Source: Pilasporangium apinafurcum (taxonomy: Eukaryota > Oomycota > Peronosporomycetes > Pythiales > Pythiaceae). From it: 59,092 nt of DNA. Below are positions 1-11,894 of the stretch, in pieces. Under the pieces are notes generated by a model that saw nothing but the letters and a program-made list of their open reading frames with translations, was not told the DNA's origin and made no database searches. The DNA is taken from the NCBI GenBank assembly GCA_001600495.1, contig BCKE01000087.1, positions 42,975 to 102,066 of the forward strand, read 5' to 3'. The first letter of the stretch is position 1. Each line of letters opens with the position of its first letter. The position numbers and the translations under genes were made by a program.

Positions 1-1721
1 GACATCAACGTGCCACGCAGTGAAATCACCGCCTCTCCTTTCAATAGAACACGATCAGGTTGATCAGCTAGCAACTCCAATGTCATGTAACCACCACGCT
101 CAGGACTTGCTTGTTTGGCGTACAAGTGCGATTTCTTGAGCACGTTACCCCAGTACACGCTCAGCGCACAATGCGCACTACCTGTAACAGGGTCTTCATT
201 CAGCCCAATACGGGGCGCAAAAAAGCGACTCTGGAAATCCACGTTGTCTTCGTTTGGTGGCATCTGAGCCGTCACTACAATGCCTCTACAGTATGAGAAC
301 AACAGAGAAGAAATTTAATGCTAGTCACAGCCATGATCCAATGGCAAAAAGAGCTCAGCATTAAGCAGATAGAGTACCTAGCAACGATTTTGGCCAATTG
401 GATGAGATCTGGCTGAACGGCTGGAAACGCAGACGTCTCAATGTGCACTTGAATATCTGTGTTCTCCGTCGGGTTGACAGCGATGATGCTGGAGGGTGAG
501 ATGTTCAGCCCGCGAGCAATATCTTCGACTAACAGGTCGTCTGGCTTCGGGAGAAGTAACTTGCGAGGAAAGCTCATATGAATGAGATGCTTTTCTTCAC
601 CAGACACACTGGACACAGTCTCCCGTCCAATAACCAACACGCCGCTTTGCCTATACAGAAGAAAACAATGGAAATAGGTCAATGACACAACTGCGTAGTG
701 CGTTCGTATCGGTACTGACAGCACATACAATGTATGGAAGTGGATAGTTTGTGAAGGTGACACGTGTCCTTCATCGTAAAGTAGGAAAGCTGTTGCCAAG
801 GTCGCATGTCCACAGAGTTCGATCTCCACAGCTGTAGATAATCACGCCACAAGCACAATGTATGTTGAAGTTAGCCACTAAGACTTCTGCGGTACTGATA
901 GGCAAGTATACTTACTGGGAGTAAACCAGCGTAGATCATATTCAACGACATCAGCTGGCGCAGACTCACTCAATGGACGACGTGATACATATGCTGTGTT
1001 GCTGACATGGTTCTCCAACGCTACGCGTTGCATCCATTGCGTAGCCGTAGACTTATGGAACAACGATGGTGGCATCACAACCACAGCTGCTGGATTGCCT
1101 TCAAATAACTCAGAAGTAAAGGCATCAACCTGTACGACAGGCAAACGTCGTGCAGCAATACAGTCCAATGCAAGCTCAAACCAGGGATCTTTCCCATGCA
1201 CCACAGACGACAACTTTGTCACAGTGAAACCACAACTGACATAGAAACCGACCAAATAGGCTTTCGCGATCAAGACAATGCGATCCACTTGTAACTATGA
1301 TCAATACATGGAGATAGTTAGACTTGTGTGATAGTTCATTCAATACCATCGCATTGTCCATTAAACTCACCTCTTTCTCACAGATATCGCTCACATATTG
1401 CTTGAGCATCTGTAATGCAATACCCTTTCGACGATGAGCAGCATCCACACATACTGAATGGATACAGAGTGTGCGACCATTTGGGTCATGTATGCTCATC
1501 GACTCTTCACTCAACTCTTCACCAGCAACCAATGTGCCATTCACAAAGCCTACTATTTCTCCATCCAAAGTGGCAATAGAGAAGAATGATCCAGCATGTT
1601 GTTGACGATATCGGATTTTGTCACTGGATGCAGCTTCATCTGATGGATATGAAGCAGCTTCGAGGTTTATGACTCGTTGGATGTCTTCTTCTTTCTGCAG
1701 TAGTTGCAACTGGATCGCCAT
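1..1721 (-). CDS. GNAT (AANAT-like) - PhzF-like fusion protein, 3' end outside window
   Basis: Five exons on the minus strand: 1371-1721, 916-1294, 729-831, 378-650 and <1-285, joined by GT-AG introns of 76-92 bases that keep one frame; about 463 residues are visible. Residues 1-160 are a GNAT acetyltransferase of the arylalkylamine N-acetyltransferase type: the acetyl-CoA loop reads CVDAAHRRKGIALQML (about 95-110) and the C-terminal part has FYVSCGF. From about residue 168 a complete PhzF/PBLD-type fold begins (VVQVDAFTSELFEGNPAAVV), with CGHATLA and, near the end, DPVTGSAHC. Only a few C-terminal residues are missing. The PhzF catalytic glutamate, normally in an SETAF motif, is replaced: the sequence reads VSNTAYV (Asn at about 216), so classical isomerase chemistry is doubtful. 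The start is the first ATG of the frame, 31 bases after an initiator match. Substrate unknown; the fusion suggests acetylation coupled to a PhzF-type reaction or binding function. Confidence 0.85.
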
Positions 1722-1751
1722 ATTACGCTTCTGTAGTGAATGGATGGATGC

Positions 1752-1765
1752 ACGTTGAAGAATGA
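1752..1765 (-). promoter_or_regulatory. Initiator-like element of the GNAT-PhzF gene
   Basis: On the minus strand the bases read TCATTCTTCAACGT, 12 of 14 matches to the oomycete initiator core TCATTYYNCAWTTT. It lies 31 bases upstream of the ATG at 1721. Prediction by motif only. Confidence 0.5.
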
Positions 1766-4700
1766 TCACATGCCCAAAAGATTCGTAAATAAATTTCCGG
1801 TATTTTTCTTGGTAAAGTACAAAGAACAAGGTATGACTCAACTGTCTAGGGAAGATAACCTTGGAAAGAAAACTGCTGTACTCCAGCAAAAATGAGTTGA
1901 AGCGTCGGCAAAAGGATAAGGCAGGATGCACAAACATTTGCCAGATAAAGCTTTACATGACAAGAGCTATCATCTTTCTGGTTCAGCATAATGATGAGCA
2001 AACTTTCAACATTGTAGTCCAACAATCATTCCATGAGAATCCAATGAGTGATGGTTTTTCGTCAAGCATGCACGATTCATCTTGCTTCCATCAATTCATT
2101 ATACAAAACTCAATGAATTGAGAACGTTTTGCTACTTGTGGCAGTAGCATAGGGCGGGAAATTGTGATCGTCGCATTGTGACTCTACATTGACATTGTCG
2201 TAAGATCGCAATGGTTTATGTGACCTGAACATGGATGGACACGGAAAGGCAAAAAGGGATAGAGAATATGCCATCATTTCCTGATTTGATGAGGGAGTAT
2301 GGCAAACGGTGACCAAGACGAACCGAAAGGATCCGCCTTCTCCGTTCTCATGCAGTGATTTATATCTATATGCGCGCACCAAATCAAACAGATGGCAATT
2401 GCAATTTTGACAACATCTGTAATTGAGAGGCTGATATTTATTGTTGTGACAGGCATCCCCTCTATTGTATTACACTGAATCATAAATGAGGTCTTGTGAT
2501 TTTTTTTGGTTCACAAACGTGCGATGGAGTCTTCAACAAAGCACACGCAAACAAGAGAAGGAAGTGGATACAGAGCATGATAGATGGTGTATGCATGATG
2601 ATGTTTTCAATTTGAAGTGAATGCAGGAAAGCGAGTCGTCGTTGGTCGATCACTGTTTTTACGGCCATGATTAAGGCCAAATAATTTGTTAAGAATATGT
2701 CATTTCGGCAGATCTGTGCATGAATGCGCTTGTGTATAGAGTTCCAATCCTGGACCTAAACTTTTTTAGTGTTTGTTCACTTGGGTACACATGTCAGTTT
2801 AAGGAAACATTGCATTGCTGACCATTTCTCACGTCATTTTCCTTGTTGTTCGTGGCAGATTGGCCATGTTCCTTGTAGGTAGGACGTTTTCCTCTAGTCA
2901 CTCACATAGTAGTACTCTATGACTTCCATGCTACCTTAGGAAGAAAGATCGACTGCTACGTTGCCTCTATTTTACGCGAATATGTCCGTTTTGATCAAAT
3001 CCATGGTAAATCGGGTGTATCTTTCGAAATTATCTTGCATCTTATCCCATTTGAGAAATCTTTTGTTGGCATGGAGAAAATTTTTTACCTCCAATCCAGT
3101 GCTTGGTGCCATGAGCGTCCTGTTGTGTACGTGTGAAGATGTCGCACAATTTTCTTCTTCGTCTTTCCAGCAGATCGTGGCGATTCCGCTATTGCTATCC
3201 ACTATCACCGCTATACGGCACACGATGTATCTTGCGTTCATACAGTCCGTAAGGCGTGAATCCTCTCAGCTATCGCATATCAGTTGCATGAAGACAGACT
3301 CAAACATGATTGAAAGATGGGGGGAGATAGATACACAGATGAATAGAAATCAATAAAATTCGACCACTGTGCGACAAGATGATGGTAACATGTAAAGTGC
3401 AGGCGCATCAGGAACCTTTTGCTGGCAAGTTCCATCCAGAGCGGAGAAGGAAGCGCGCGAAAATAACAAAATTAAAATTTTTGTTCTCCACTTTACAGGC
3501 GGTGGAACTTCCGTCAAACCACCTGGTTGGGTCGAGAGTGTGGGCAGGAATTTTGTAGCCACTGCATCCAAAAGCCAGCTGGGAAACCCAAACATCTTTA
3601 AAGTAAAGGTCAATCGACAATCTGATCCCAGTGCATTGCAGCTCTAGAATCTTCCGTGGGTACATCCTTCAACCTTCTGCAGCAATTGCAAATATGAGGT
3701 GAAATATGAGAAAGAAGAATGCACTAAAAGTCCACTGATCACGAAGGGTACAAATATGACCTAAAAAATTTCATTGTTAGTTCCCTGTCATTTGCACTCT
3801 CTGGCGTGACTCATTCGCCTACCCACACACCTGATCATATAGCAAAAGAAAAAAAAAATGGTGCATGTAATAGGCAAGCAGCTGACAGTATTAGAAATCC
3901 AAAAAGCGTTTGCGAAATTGAAAAATGTTTGATAAACATTGCCATCATCTATCAATGGCCGCATGACTTGAGTTTGTACAGTACACCACTTCTGTGGTTT
4001 TGCCTCATCCTCGATCATCAACGTTGTGTAAAGGGATCACTCTTTCCCTCATAAGTGCAACCTCAACGAGGTGGCAGTGCTCAACTTCATCAAGATTGTG
4101 TTCAACTTTAAGAGTTCCTGCTGATCATGGGAAGCAGGCACGATCGTCTGATCGCCGTGCTAAATTCTGAATTCACCCATCATCATTCTGACTCTATTTC
4201 ACCATTTCATTCCTCTATACCGAGAATCAGGAAGTTATCCATTGCGTTGACTGGTCATGCAAGAACAAAGTAAAGAAATCAATAGATGTGCTGATGTTGA
4301 ATAACCCAACACATCCTGCCAGTATGCAGCTATCCTATACCATAAGTTCAATCCCTCATATCATACCAGTTGTGATCTCCAATACCTCATTGACAAACCG
4401 ACGATGACTACATATTCCAATTATATATCAGGTTTTACTATTAATTCGCACACAAACAATGGCTCTTTCGATGTGTAAATAGAAACACAAAAGCCAAAGA
4501 CCCACCCAAAATCATGACGCAAGAATTTCTTTTGTCATTTCCCATCTTTTCCCTCTTTGTTAGTTCATTTTAAATGTTCACAACCTCGCGAGATGAGTCC
4601 ATGATATCAGAAAAAAAATAGAGTGCCATCAAAATAAATAATCTACAAAAAAAGGGAATGGATCCCCCTGCCCTGCCCATTTCCACTTTGTCACTTGTCA

Positions 4701-4923
4701 ACCACTCCGCTCCCTTCCTCTCCTCCTCGCCCCTACACCTGACAGGTTAACCGTCGATGCCTTCACTGTCTTGTCTTGCAGAAGATAAGACCTCACGTAC
4801 GTTACCTCCCTTTCTCTATCCACAATATGAGCGCCGTCCTCCCTCCCCTCCACTCACCAACCCTCTGAAAGCCGATCACGGCCACAGTTGTCCGCGCAAT
4901 ACCAGCTGGCTACGCACCAGTTG
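1766..4923. other. Gene-poor intergenic stretch
   Basis: About 3.2 kb with only short overlapping open frames and no recognisable protein. The best is a minus-strand frame at 2972-3241 (89 residues, ending in TDIFA) that could be an exon of an unknown gene, but no splice partner or homologue was recognised. The last 300 bases are pyrimidine-rich and are probably promoter/5' UTR of the bHLH gene. Confidence 0.5.
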
Positions 4924-4937
4924 TCATTTCCCATTTG
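4924..4937 (+). promoter_or_regulatory. Initiator-like element of the bHLH gene
   Basis: TCATTTCCCATTTG matches the oomycete initiator core TCATTYYNCAWTTT at 13 of 14 positions and lies 86 bases upstream of the ATG at 5023, a normal distance for a 5' UTR in this group. Confidence 0.55.
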
Positions 4938-5022
4938 GCAACGCCCCACTCACTTCAGCCAAAGCGAAGGAAGAGCTCCGCTTTAGTCGATTACCACATC
5001 TCACACACCATAAATCCCGACC

Positions 5023-6069
5023 ATGTTGGCACCATCAAACGAATTTGGCTACGCTTCTGTGGGACATCATGCACACGCATATGACCAACCACAGCATAGC
5101 GCAGAACGCCCCAAACTTTACGGCTTGGAAACGCAACCGATGCACAGTGTGATCTTGCATGGCGGCATCCATGATTACCATCATCACCCGCACCATAGTA
5201 CACCACAACATCACGCCATGACCCCACAACACCATCAAGCCTCAAGCTTCGACCATGAGCCATTGATGATGAATATGCACAACCCACATCAATATTACAC
5301 GCCTCAGTTAGGCACAGCGGTGTTGCATGTATCAGCAGACTATGGATCTGGTAGCTCGGTTGGAGGTGTTACACCATCTTCTACTACTGGTGCGAAGCGA
5401 TCATCGCGTGAAGAATTGAATTTGAAGGAAAAGAAGCGCATGTACAAGTTGAACGACCGCATCAACCAATTGAAGGAAATGCTCGATGAAGCCGGCGTGC
5501 AGACTAAGAAGAACAAACAGTCAATTCTGGATAATACGTCCCATTACATTAGCATGCTGCGCAGCAATTTGCTCATCGCCAAGCAAAAAGCAGAGCGCAT
5601 GGAGAAACAAGTCGAGGTATTTCGCACTCAAGCACAGAAGAATGGCGGTAGCATGGATTTAATCTACAAGCGAAGCTTCCAGAACAGTACGACCCCGCGA
5701 ATCGTGGTCGACTTGGCTATGCAAGTAGTTACATTTAATTCGGCATTTTTGATCCACACGGGACTTACTCCAGATGATCTGAAGGACACGGAGCAAATGC
5801 GTGCCAGTCTCTGTATGGACAAGAACAAGTTAGATCGTCTCATTCAGGATGTAACCAATACCGCCAATCCAAAAGCCGTTGTTGTGGAAGCTCGTACTGC
5901 AGCTGGTATCGCTTCAGTGACGTTGATGGCTTCCATCATTACCGATGAAATGGGCAAGCCAACCTCCGTCGACTTTAGTGTGATTCCAGTCGAAACCCAA
6001 TCTGAGCCTGAACACTCACAACAAGAAGCCATCAAAGCCGAGCCTACCTCGCCTGGTCTGAAGCTGTAA
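5023..6069 (+). CDS. bHLH transcription factor with PAS-like region
   Basis: A single exon of 348 residues. Residues 15-95 are rich in His, Gln and Met (low complexity, probably an activation or disordered segment). Residues 125-185 form a basic helix-loop-helix: basic stretch REELNLKEKKRMYKLNDRIN, a loop with KKNKQS, then helix 2 (ILDNTSHYISMLRSNL). A leucine/glutamine-rich helix follows, and residues 220-325 look like a PAS-type sensory fold (PRIVVDLAMQVVTFNSAF). The C-terminus has an acidic/proline tail with IKAEPTSPG, which resembles a SUMO-acceptor motif. It is expected to be a nuclear DNA-binding regulator of E-box-type sites; target genes cannot be inferred. Start chosen as the first ATG in frame downstream of the initiator match. 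Confidence 0.85.
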   Translation: MLAPSNEFGYASVGHHAHAYDQPQHSAERPKLYGLETQPMHSVILHGGIHDYHHHPHHSTPQHHAMTPQHHQASSFDHEPLMMNMHNPHQYYTPQLGTAVLHVSADYGSGSSVGGVTPSSTTGAKRSSREELNLKEKKRMYKLNDRINQLKEMLDEAGVQTKKNKQSILDNTSHYISMLRSNLLIAKQKAERMEKQVEVFRTQAQKNGGSMDLIYKRSFQNSTTPRIVVDLAMQVVTFNSAFLIHTGLTPDDLKDTEQMRASLCMDKNKLDRLIQDVTNTANPKAVVVEARTAAGIASVTLMASIITDEMGKPTSVDFSVIPVETQSEPEHSQQEAIKAEPTSPGLKL

Positions 6070-7119
6070 GATAGCAGATAGCATGTGCAAAAACTCCGTT
6101 CCTTTCTTCCCCTCTTGTCTGTTTAGATTGATCGAGGAGGCTGTAAATGATGTAAAATATATAATATTGCCAGCCGAAAGTTTGTTGCGCAAAAAATTGT
6201 CACCTTGTTTCCACCCATGGAACTAAATCATTTTGTTTAATCAGGTAAGCATGTTACAAGTTATGAGCTTATCAATATGTTTTGTGTCACCGAGTCGAGT
6301 AACATATGCCAAGTTTCGTTCGTTTCTGTGAACGTGTTATGCCGACACATATGCACATCCATACATGCATACAGTTGCCCTTTTCGACGCAAAAATTATC
6401 GTGTGTTGCGCTGGGACGACGATGTGGGTCTCCAAACAAAGACCGTTCCATGAGCAACCACTATAACCATCTGGAATCAATGGTCGGATCAAATCGTTGC
6501 CACATGCTGCCACTTTTCGTCATCCATATGGCACCCGACGCCGGGACGGGCTACAGCACCACCGCAACCTTTCGAGCGCATATCATTCCACTAGCAAATC
6601 AATCTGCATTTCTTCGTCGCGACACATCTGGTCATCTAGACATGAATGGTTGCTTGATTATTTTGCCATCCACCACCCAATGTGCACAAAGATGAACGCG
6701 TTTGCGTCATTATGCCGTTGTGCTGTGCTTGCATGCCTGTGTCGTACCATCGTGTTTGCTGGCGTGAATGGAAAGGGGGGAGATGGGGGTTTACGATCGC
6801 GCTTCATGGATCTATTGACTGGCGATATCTGGATCATCTGTCGTTTTTTAGTTTGCGCCTGCAAAAAAGAGGCGTAAAATATGCTGCCTAAGGCAAATCA
6901 AAGACGCAAGAAATTCACAGACAAAGGATCGACACTTGCGCACGATCGCACGACTGGATCTCTTTCGAAATTTCGGTTATAGCATGTCACTGGCACACGT
7001 CATCTCAGATCTCATTCAGCTACACTATTCAAGATAAAATCATGACACAGCGGTTTATTAAACAATAATTAGTGTTACTTATTTTCTGATTCAGGTTGCT
7101 GTTCATAAGCTGTTCGCGG
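6070..7119. other. Intergenic region between convergent genes
   Basis: About 1.05 kb. Overlapping short frames on the plus strand (6306-6891) show no domain, no codon-like pattern and no initiator; they are treated as chance frames. Contains the 3' UTRs of the two convergent flanking genes. Confidence 0.5.
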
Positions 7120-7965
7120 TCATTGCACTTTCTTAGCACGCGGTGATACAGTCGTTGCTACAGATGAAGATGGAGGAAGCGATGAAGGACTTTGGAATAC
7201 ACCTTGTACGTATTCGCCTGTATGGTACAGCCCCGACGCGATCTGCGTAGACGCTAGCCAGGTCTGCCGCGCCACGTAGATACCAGTCGACAATATCGAG
7301 GTTGTGGTCGCAAACATTCCTGGTGTACTGGTGGATTGGATATCATGTCCTTGTTGCACGTGAATATCCTCTTCTTCTTCAGATGAGTGGCTTGGAATTC
7401 CCTCAATTGGGTCCAATGGAATATCGTTACTGTCGAGAGAACTATGAACGGCCATTTCCACCTCACGGTGTCGCGCTTCTCGCTTTCGTTTTGCTTCCCT
7501 CCGTCGATTCGCTAACTGCATCTTGGTCTACACAATTGCGAATTCAACATAAATCATAAGCACTCGACTATCACGACAGTAATTCACTTCAATAGAATGT
7601 ACCTTGGCGAAGGTGAGCCCCACTAAGCTGCCAAAAGCCATGCCCGGTAAGACCATGAAAAACCCCAACAGTGGTTGTGCAAACGCCAGAAACACCAGCA
7701 TTCCACCGATCCATCCGACCACAGCGCCAATCATACCAAAAAACAGCGACAAGTACAACACACGATTGCACATCTGCAACTCCCACGCGCGATCCTCTGT
7801 CACAGTACGTAACTGCTGCTCTGCATGCAAACGAAGCCGCTCGGCAGTCAGAGCGCGTCGCTCCAACGTACGCTCCGCAACTTCGCGATAATGCTGTAGC
7901 TGCTTCTGCAGCTCCTTCGTGACGGCAATGGCGGCATCGCGCTGCGCGATCAGCTCTTCTTCCAT
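7120..7965 (-). CDS. Membrane protein with N-terminal coiled coil, unknown function
   Basis: Two exons, 7603-7965 and 7120-7527, separated by a 75-base GT-AG intron (donor GTACATTC, acceptor TGTAG); 256 residues. The start is the ATG giving MEEELIAQRD; longer versions would need a non-ATG start. Residues 1-70 are a charged amphipathic helix (coiled coil likely). Residues 74-125 are two hydrophobic segments with small-residue spacing (GMIGAVVGWIGG and GFFMVLPGMAFGSLVG), consistent with a helical hairpin in a membrane. After the second helix comes a basic stretch (NRRREAKRKREARHRE), then an acidic Ser/Glu segment and a Ser/Thr/Pro-rich tail. No family recognised. The basic patch next to the membrane hairpin suggests cytosolic termini. 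Confidence 0.75.
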
Positions 7966-8458
7966 GATTTTTTTTTGCTTGTCCGTTAATGAAGAGATCC
8001 TCAAGAAGAATAGCTAACTGAACTCCAACAGAAGGGCAACTCTAAAAAAAAACAAAAATAGTGATGTGGTGCACATTAAATCTGTCCGAAGCGGGAAGCT
8101 GATGAGCGCGGGTCATCAAAACGCAAGAGCGAAAGATCTTCCATCTTGTGCGACAAGGAGATTGACGACGCCAACACGCGACAAAACCATCCACTCCACG
8201 CCTCTATGAGCCGTTGTAGATCTCAGAATGCAGAGATTGATGATGCTAGTGGGTCATAGGCGACAAGGTAGCTTTTTCGATGTGGTTATCCTACTCGTCA
8301 CCTGTTGATTGGAGCGTCTTCAAAATAGCGCAAATGAATGTTAGTTTCGTTAAACGATGAAGGAATCAAAACCAAATTTGATGATTTTGAATCAAGGGAA
8401 GTCATCCAATCAACTAATCGAACGTCACGCCAAAATGATTTCATGCAGCCAATCAAGG
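7966..8458. other. Divergent intergenic/promoter region
   Basis: About 490 bases between two genes transcribed away from each other. It contains a poly-A run near 8045 and no coding signal. It probably holds both promoters. Confidence 0.5.
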
Positions 8459-8472
8459 TCATAATTCATTTT
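8459..8472 (+). promoter_or_regulatory. Initiator-like element of the PIG-Q gene
   Basis: TCATAATTCATTTT matches the initiator core TCATTYYNCAWTTT at 12 of 14 positions, 71 bases before the ATG at 8543. Confidence 0.4.
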
Positions 8473-8542
8473 TTTAATAATGTGGTACACATAAAACAAG
8501 ATCATTTGTGCAGACTTGAATGAATTCAAATGATCTTGCTTC

Positions 8543-11193
8543 ATGATGCCCACACCCATCGTCTATTGGCCGCAAACTTACTTTAATGTGGACGAATCGA
8601 CACTGTGGTTGGCGCTGGGATGTCGTATCAACGACCATACGTACTGTGTAGTTCAGCTGGTAAATGGTAAGCAGATGTATGTGAGTAAATGAGCGTCTAT
8701 TCTAGTCTTTTTGTGTTGCTTACTCAAATGGAGCTCTTCATTATGCAGAGAAAGATTTAAAGTCGTCGCATTCGCTTCCGAATGGAATTACAGTGTTGGG
8801 TTATTGCGGGAAGCGATCGGATGAGAGACAAATCAAACACAAAAGTGAACTGGTGGTCACTATGTATGCGGCTACTATGAAGGGCAAGAACATGTTTGTG
8901 CCATCAATATCTGTACGAGACCAACAGTATTGTCATGCCATCTTCTACGATGCCAATCTTGGCGAAAAAGGGCATATAGCTTGCCTTACTATCGGCGACA
9001 ATGGCTCAAATAAAGCATTGTCCACTTCATTGCATACACCTCTAGAATGTGTACGTGTGTTTAAAATTTGTTTATTTACTATTTGATGGTGCCATGCTGA
9101 TAGTCAACCATGTTTTTATCAATTGAATAGATTAGAAACTACTACAATGCACTCGCAGAACAACAACAAAGAACCATGCAGAATCCGATCAAGATTCACG
9201 GTAATGCTGCTTGTTTGGATATAATTGGAAAAAATCGCATGTTCTGGATTCGTGCTAACCCAAGTGCAACGTATACATGATCAGTACTCTTGCGAACTAT
9301 GGGTGAGGTTGTTGGCTACTATGGCATATACTTGCCGTTCACGGTTCTTCAGTGGATATCTGCAATTGTGAATACCTTTGTGTCGATGCCATTTCCTGCG
9401 TTATTACCTGTGATCGGAGAGAAATGCTTGATGGTGATTAATGTTTATGATCACCTAAAAACTCTGAATGTAAGTTTGTGTGTGTTGTAGTGACTAAATT
9501 TATTTGCATGTCTGCATAATAGGATCTGTCACACTTTGTTGCTGTCGCCAATCTTCAATTCTATGCCTTTGCGAGCTTTCCCAGTCATTTTCGACGCTGT
9601 TACCAAATGTCCAGGACTCATTCTCTCACAATAGAAGAGAGTATGTACTTCTGGCCGAACCTTAGCCATGAAATTCTTGTTTGTTCTAATTATGTGATCG
9701 GCTTTTACACCCTTTTGCATTCCAGGAACAAAGCGCTTGGAGTTGTGGAATAGTACACTCAATCTGGTATTGGATTTCGTCGTTGGTCGCTTACTAGCAT
9801 CTCTCATCTTGCAACTGCATACAACGTATTTGCAAAATGAAGCTATGTAAGTATACTGGGTGTGAAGATTAGCTTATATGCGTAGTACATGAATATTAAT
9901 TATTTTCCTGATATTACAGATCGCCCATCGGATTTTTGAATATGTTACGAGTCAATGTGGCATGGTTAATGGGGGCTCCTGCCGGCTTCAAGGTATGCTG
10001 AATATGCTGGTCTGCTGATTTAAACTAACTTTTTCCAGTACTTCATAGAGTTGTAATTGTTTTCTTTCTGTAGCTCAATCCTTCGTTAGCTTCAATCTTG
10101 GGCAATGGTGTTTTGCTTTGGCTTGATCTATGGGGATTCCTCTTCTTGCAAATGGCGGACTTCGGTCATGCCATTAATCTTCATGCCAAGGTAGCCTCGT
10201 GGCTATTGTGGTTATGGCCCAACGTGTGTGCAACGTTACAGCTGACCCTCTTGTTCGATATCGTGACGTTTTGCACGTGGAATTCGCTTTGGGTTTTTCT
10301 CTACTTCACCAAGCTAAATCTACTGCAATTTCGCTTGTTCGGATCGCTCTGGAAACTCTTCCTCGGGAAAAAGAATAATGTTCTACGCAAACGTGTCGAC
10401 TCGTGCGAGTATGACGTTAGTCAGGTAGACCGGGATTGCATATCTTTCTGATGCATTGTTACGGTCTCTTGGTTATCTAATTTGTTTTTCGTTCACCGTA
10501 GCTCCTCTTAGGTACACTGCTCTTCACCATTTTGTTCTTCATCGTGACGACCAATATGGTGTTCTTCGTTTACTTTGGCCTCGTTCGACTGGGGATCTTT
10601 TTCACGACAGTCTTGCTATGGCTGCCGATTTTGATTCTACGTGTAATTCCATGGGCATCTCTATTCTACAGGCTATGGAATCCTTCGTCATTCGTGTCGG
10701 GTTTGGAAATTCAAATATGTGAAGATCTGCTCGTGTCCATCGATGAGGTCACGGTGGAGGATGTTATTTTTGGTGGTGCAACTGATCCGAAAGCACGGCT
10801 AATATATCTTCAGCAAATTTTTCAAAAAGACAAGCAACAGCAAATCCCACCCGAATCTAGGGGAGATATCGCAACTACCACGTATTTCCAGCTTGTCCCT
10901 ATTCGGTCGCCTTGCCTTGGACTCTTTTCCAGGTAATTATGTGCAATATTTTTGATCAAAAGCATGCATCATGTCTTTACTGTACATATGTAAATTTGGA
11001 TATTTTATGTAGATTGCGATGCTATATGCATGCCTTGACCACGCACTACTCGATCAATGGTGTCGTTCGCTCGTGGACAGCGACCTCGCCGCTTGGTCTC
11101 ATTCCATTGAGGATTTTGTTCGATCACCATCCAGTAGAATGTGGTGACACCATCGACAAATGCAGTACCACATCAAAATCCAAAACTGAATAG
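8543..11193 (+). CDS. PIGQ: PIG-Q/Gpi1, subunit of GPI N-acetylglucosaminyltransferase
   Basis: Ten exons: 8543-8666, 8749-9050, 9131-9200, 9285-9469, 9523-9640, 9726-9846, 9920-9992, 10074-10424, 10502-10932 and 11013-11193; all junctions are GT-AG and phase-consistent, giving 651 residues. The Gpi1 family signature is clear in the C-terminal half: LMGAPAGFKLNPSLASILG, then SLWKLFLGKKNNVLRKRVDS followed by CEYD and LLLGTLLFTILFF. Several hydrophobic segments follow, as in the yeast and human proteins. PIG-Q stabilises the ER-membrane complex (PIG-A, C, H, P, Y, DPM2) that transfers GlcNAc from UDP-GlcNAc to phosphatidylinositol, the first step of GPI-anchor synthesis. The N-terminal exons (about 1-230) are divergent, so the first two junctions are less certain; donor 8667 was preferred over 8660 because it gives GTAAGC. 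Confidence 0.88.
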
Positions 11194-11894
11194 TAATCAC
11201 CATAAACATTGGTAAGATAATCGCAACAGTAGGTTGAACTGTGTCATGGTTGTACCCACTTCTAAAGATCGATAGCGTTCCACATATCTATCTGGAGCGT
11301 TCCATATAAAGTAGGACATCCAAACGTGGGACTCTGTTTGGGCAGCTGCGCTTTAACAAAAAAAATACAAAATTAATTTTGAGAAGTGGCCACGTGCCAT
11401 GTGGAGCATCAATTAGCCTGTAATCCCTATACACGATGCAACTTCCAAAACACGATCTCTGATATAAAACTGCATATTTTGGTGAATAATATCGGATATT
11501 GGAAAATGAATCACTTGGCGTGCCAATTACACCGTGTTCTACAAAGAAATGATCAATCTGAGCTCGTGACATGAATCAATTGTGAAAGGGTTTTCGAAAT
11601 TAGGAGAGGCTGAGATTCCACACAACGTGACTACCTCAGATAATCGTTTCATGTTTACCTTTAATAATTTATTAATATCATAATTTAAGAAAACAATTTT
11701 ACAAAATTTAATATATAGTTCAATCTCAAAATAAATAAATCTTTAAAAGTATTATGATACACTTAATCATATGGTGTGATGTCATAAGTGAACTGGTCGT
11801 GGGTTCATCCTCTCACCCGCCAACTGTTCAGCCACAGCAACTAGAAGGGAGAAACGGCCGCAGATCGCAAGTATCCTTCACCAAGGCAACCAAC
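11194..11894. other. Intergenic region with AT-rich tract and possible 5' extension
   Basis: 700 bases. 11,640-11,760 is very AT-rich. An upstream ATG at 11754 is in frame with the desaturase and would add 47 residues without similarity to desaturases, so it was not chosen. Confidence 0.45.

Noticed and set aside
2972-3241. Minus-strand frame of 89 codons with protein-like composition
   Set aside because: No upstream exon, initiator or recognised family; left as a possibility in the intergenic entry.
6306-6891. Overlapping plus-strand frames between the bHLH and membrane-protein genes
   Set aside because: Several frames overlap, none has domain features or a promoter-like motif.
9201-9284. 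Open reading through intron 3 of PIG-Q
   Set aside because: It ends in a stop before the next conserved block; GT-AG removal keeps phase.
9641-9725. Open reading through intron 5 of PIG-Q
   Set aside because: Although open, it puts an insert into a conserved stretch and has clear GTATGT/TTCCAG borders.
11754-11894. 47-codon N-terminal extension of the desaturase
   Set aside because: No similarity to the family and very AT-rich upstream; the later ATG gives the usual length.
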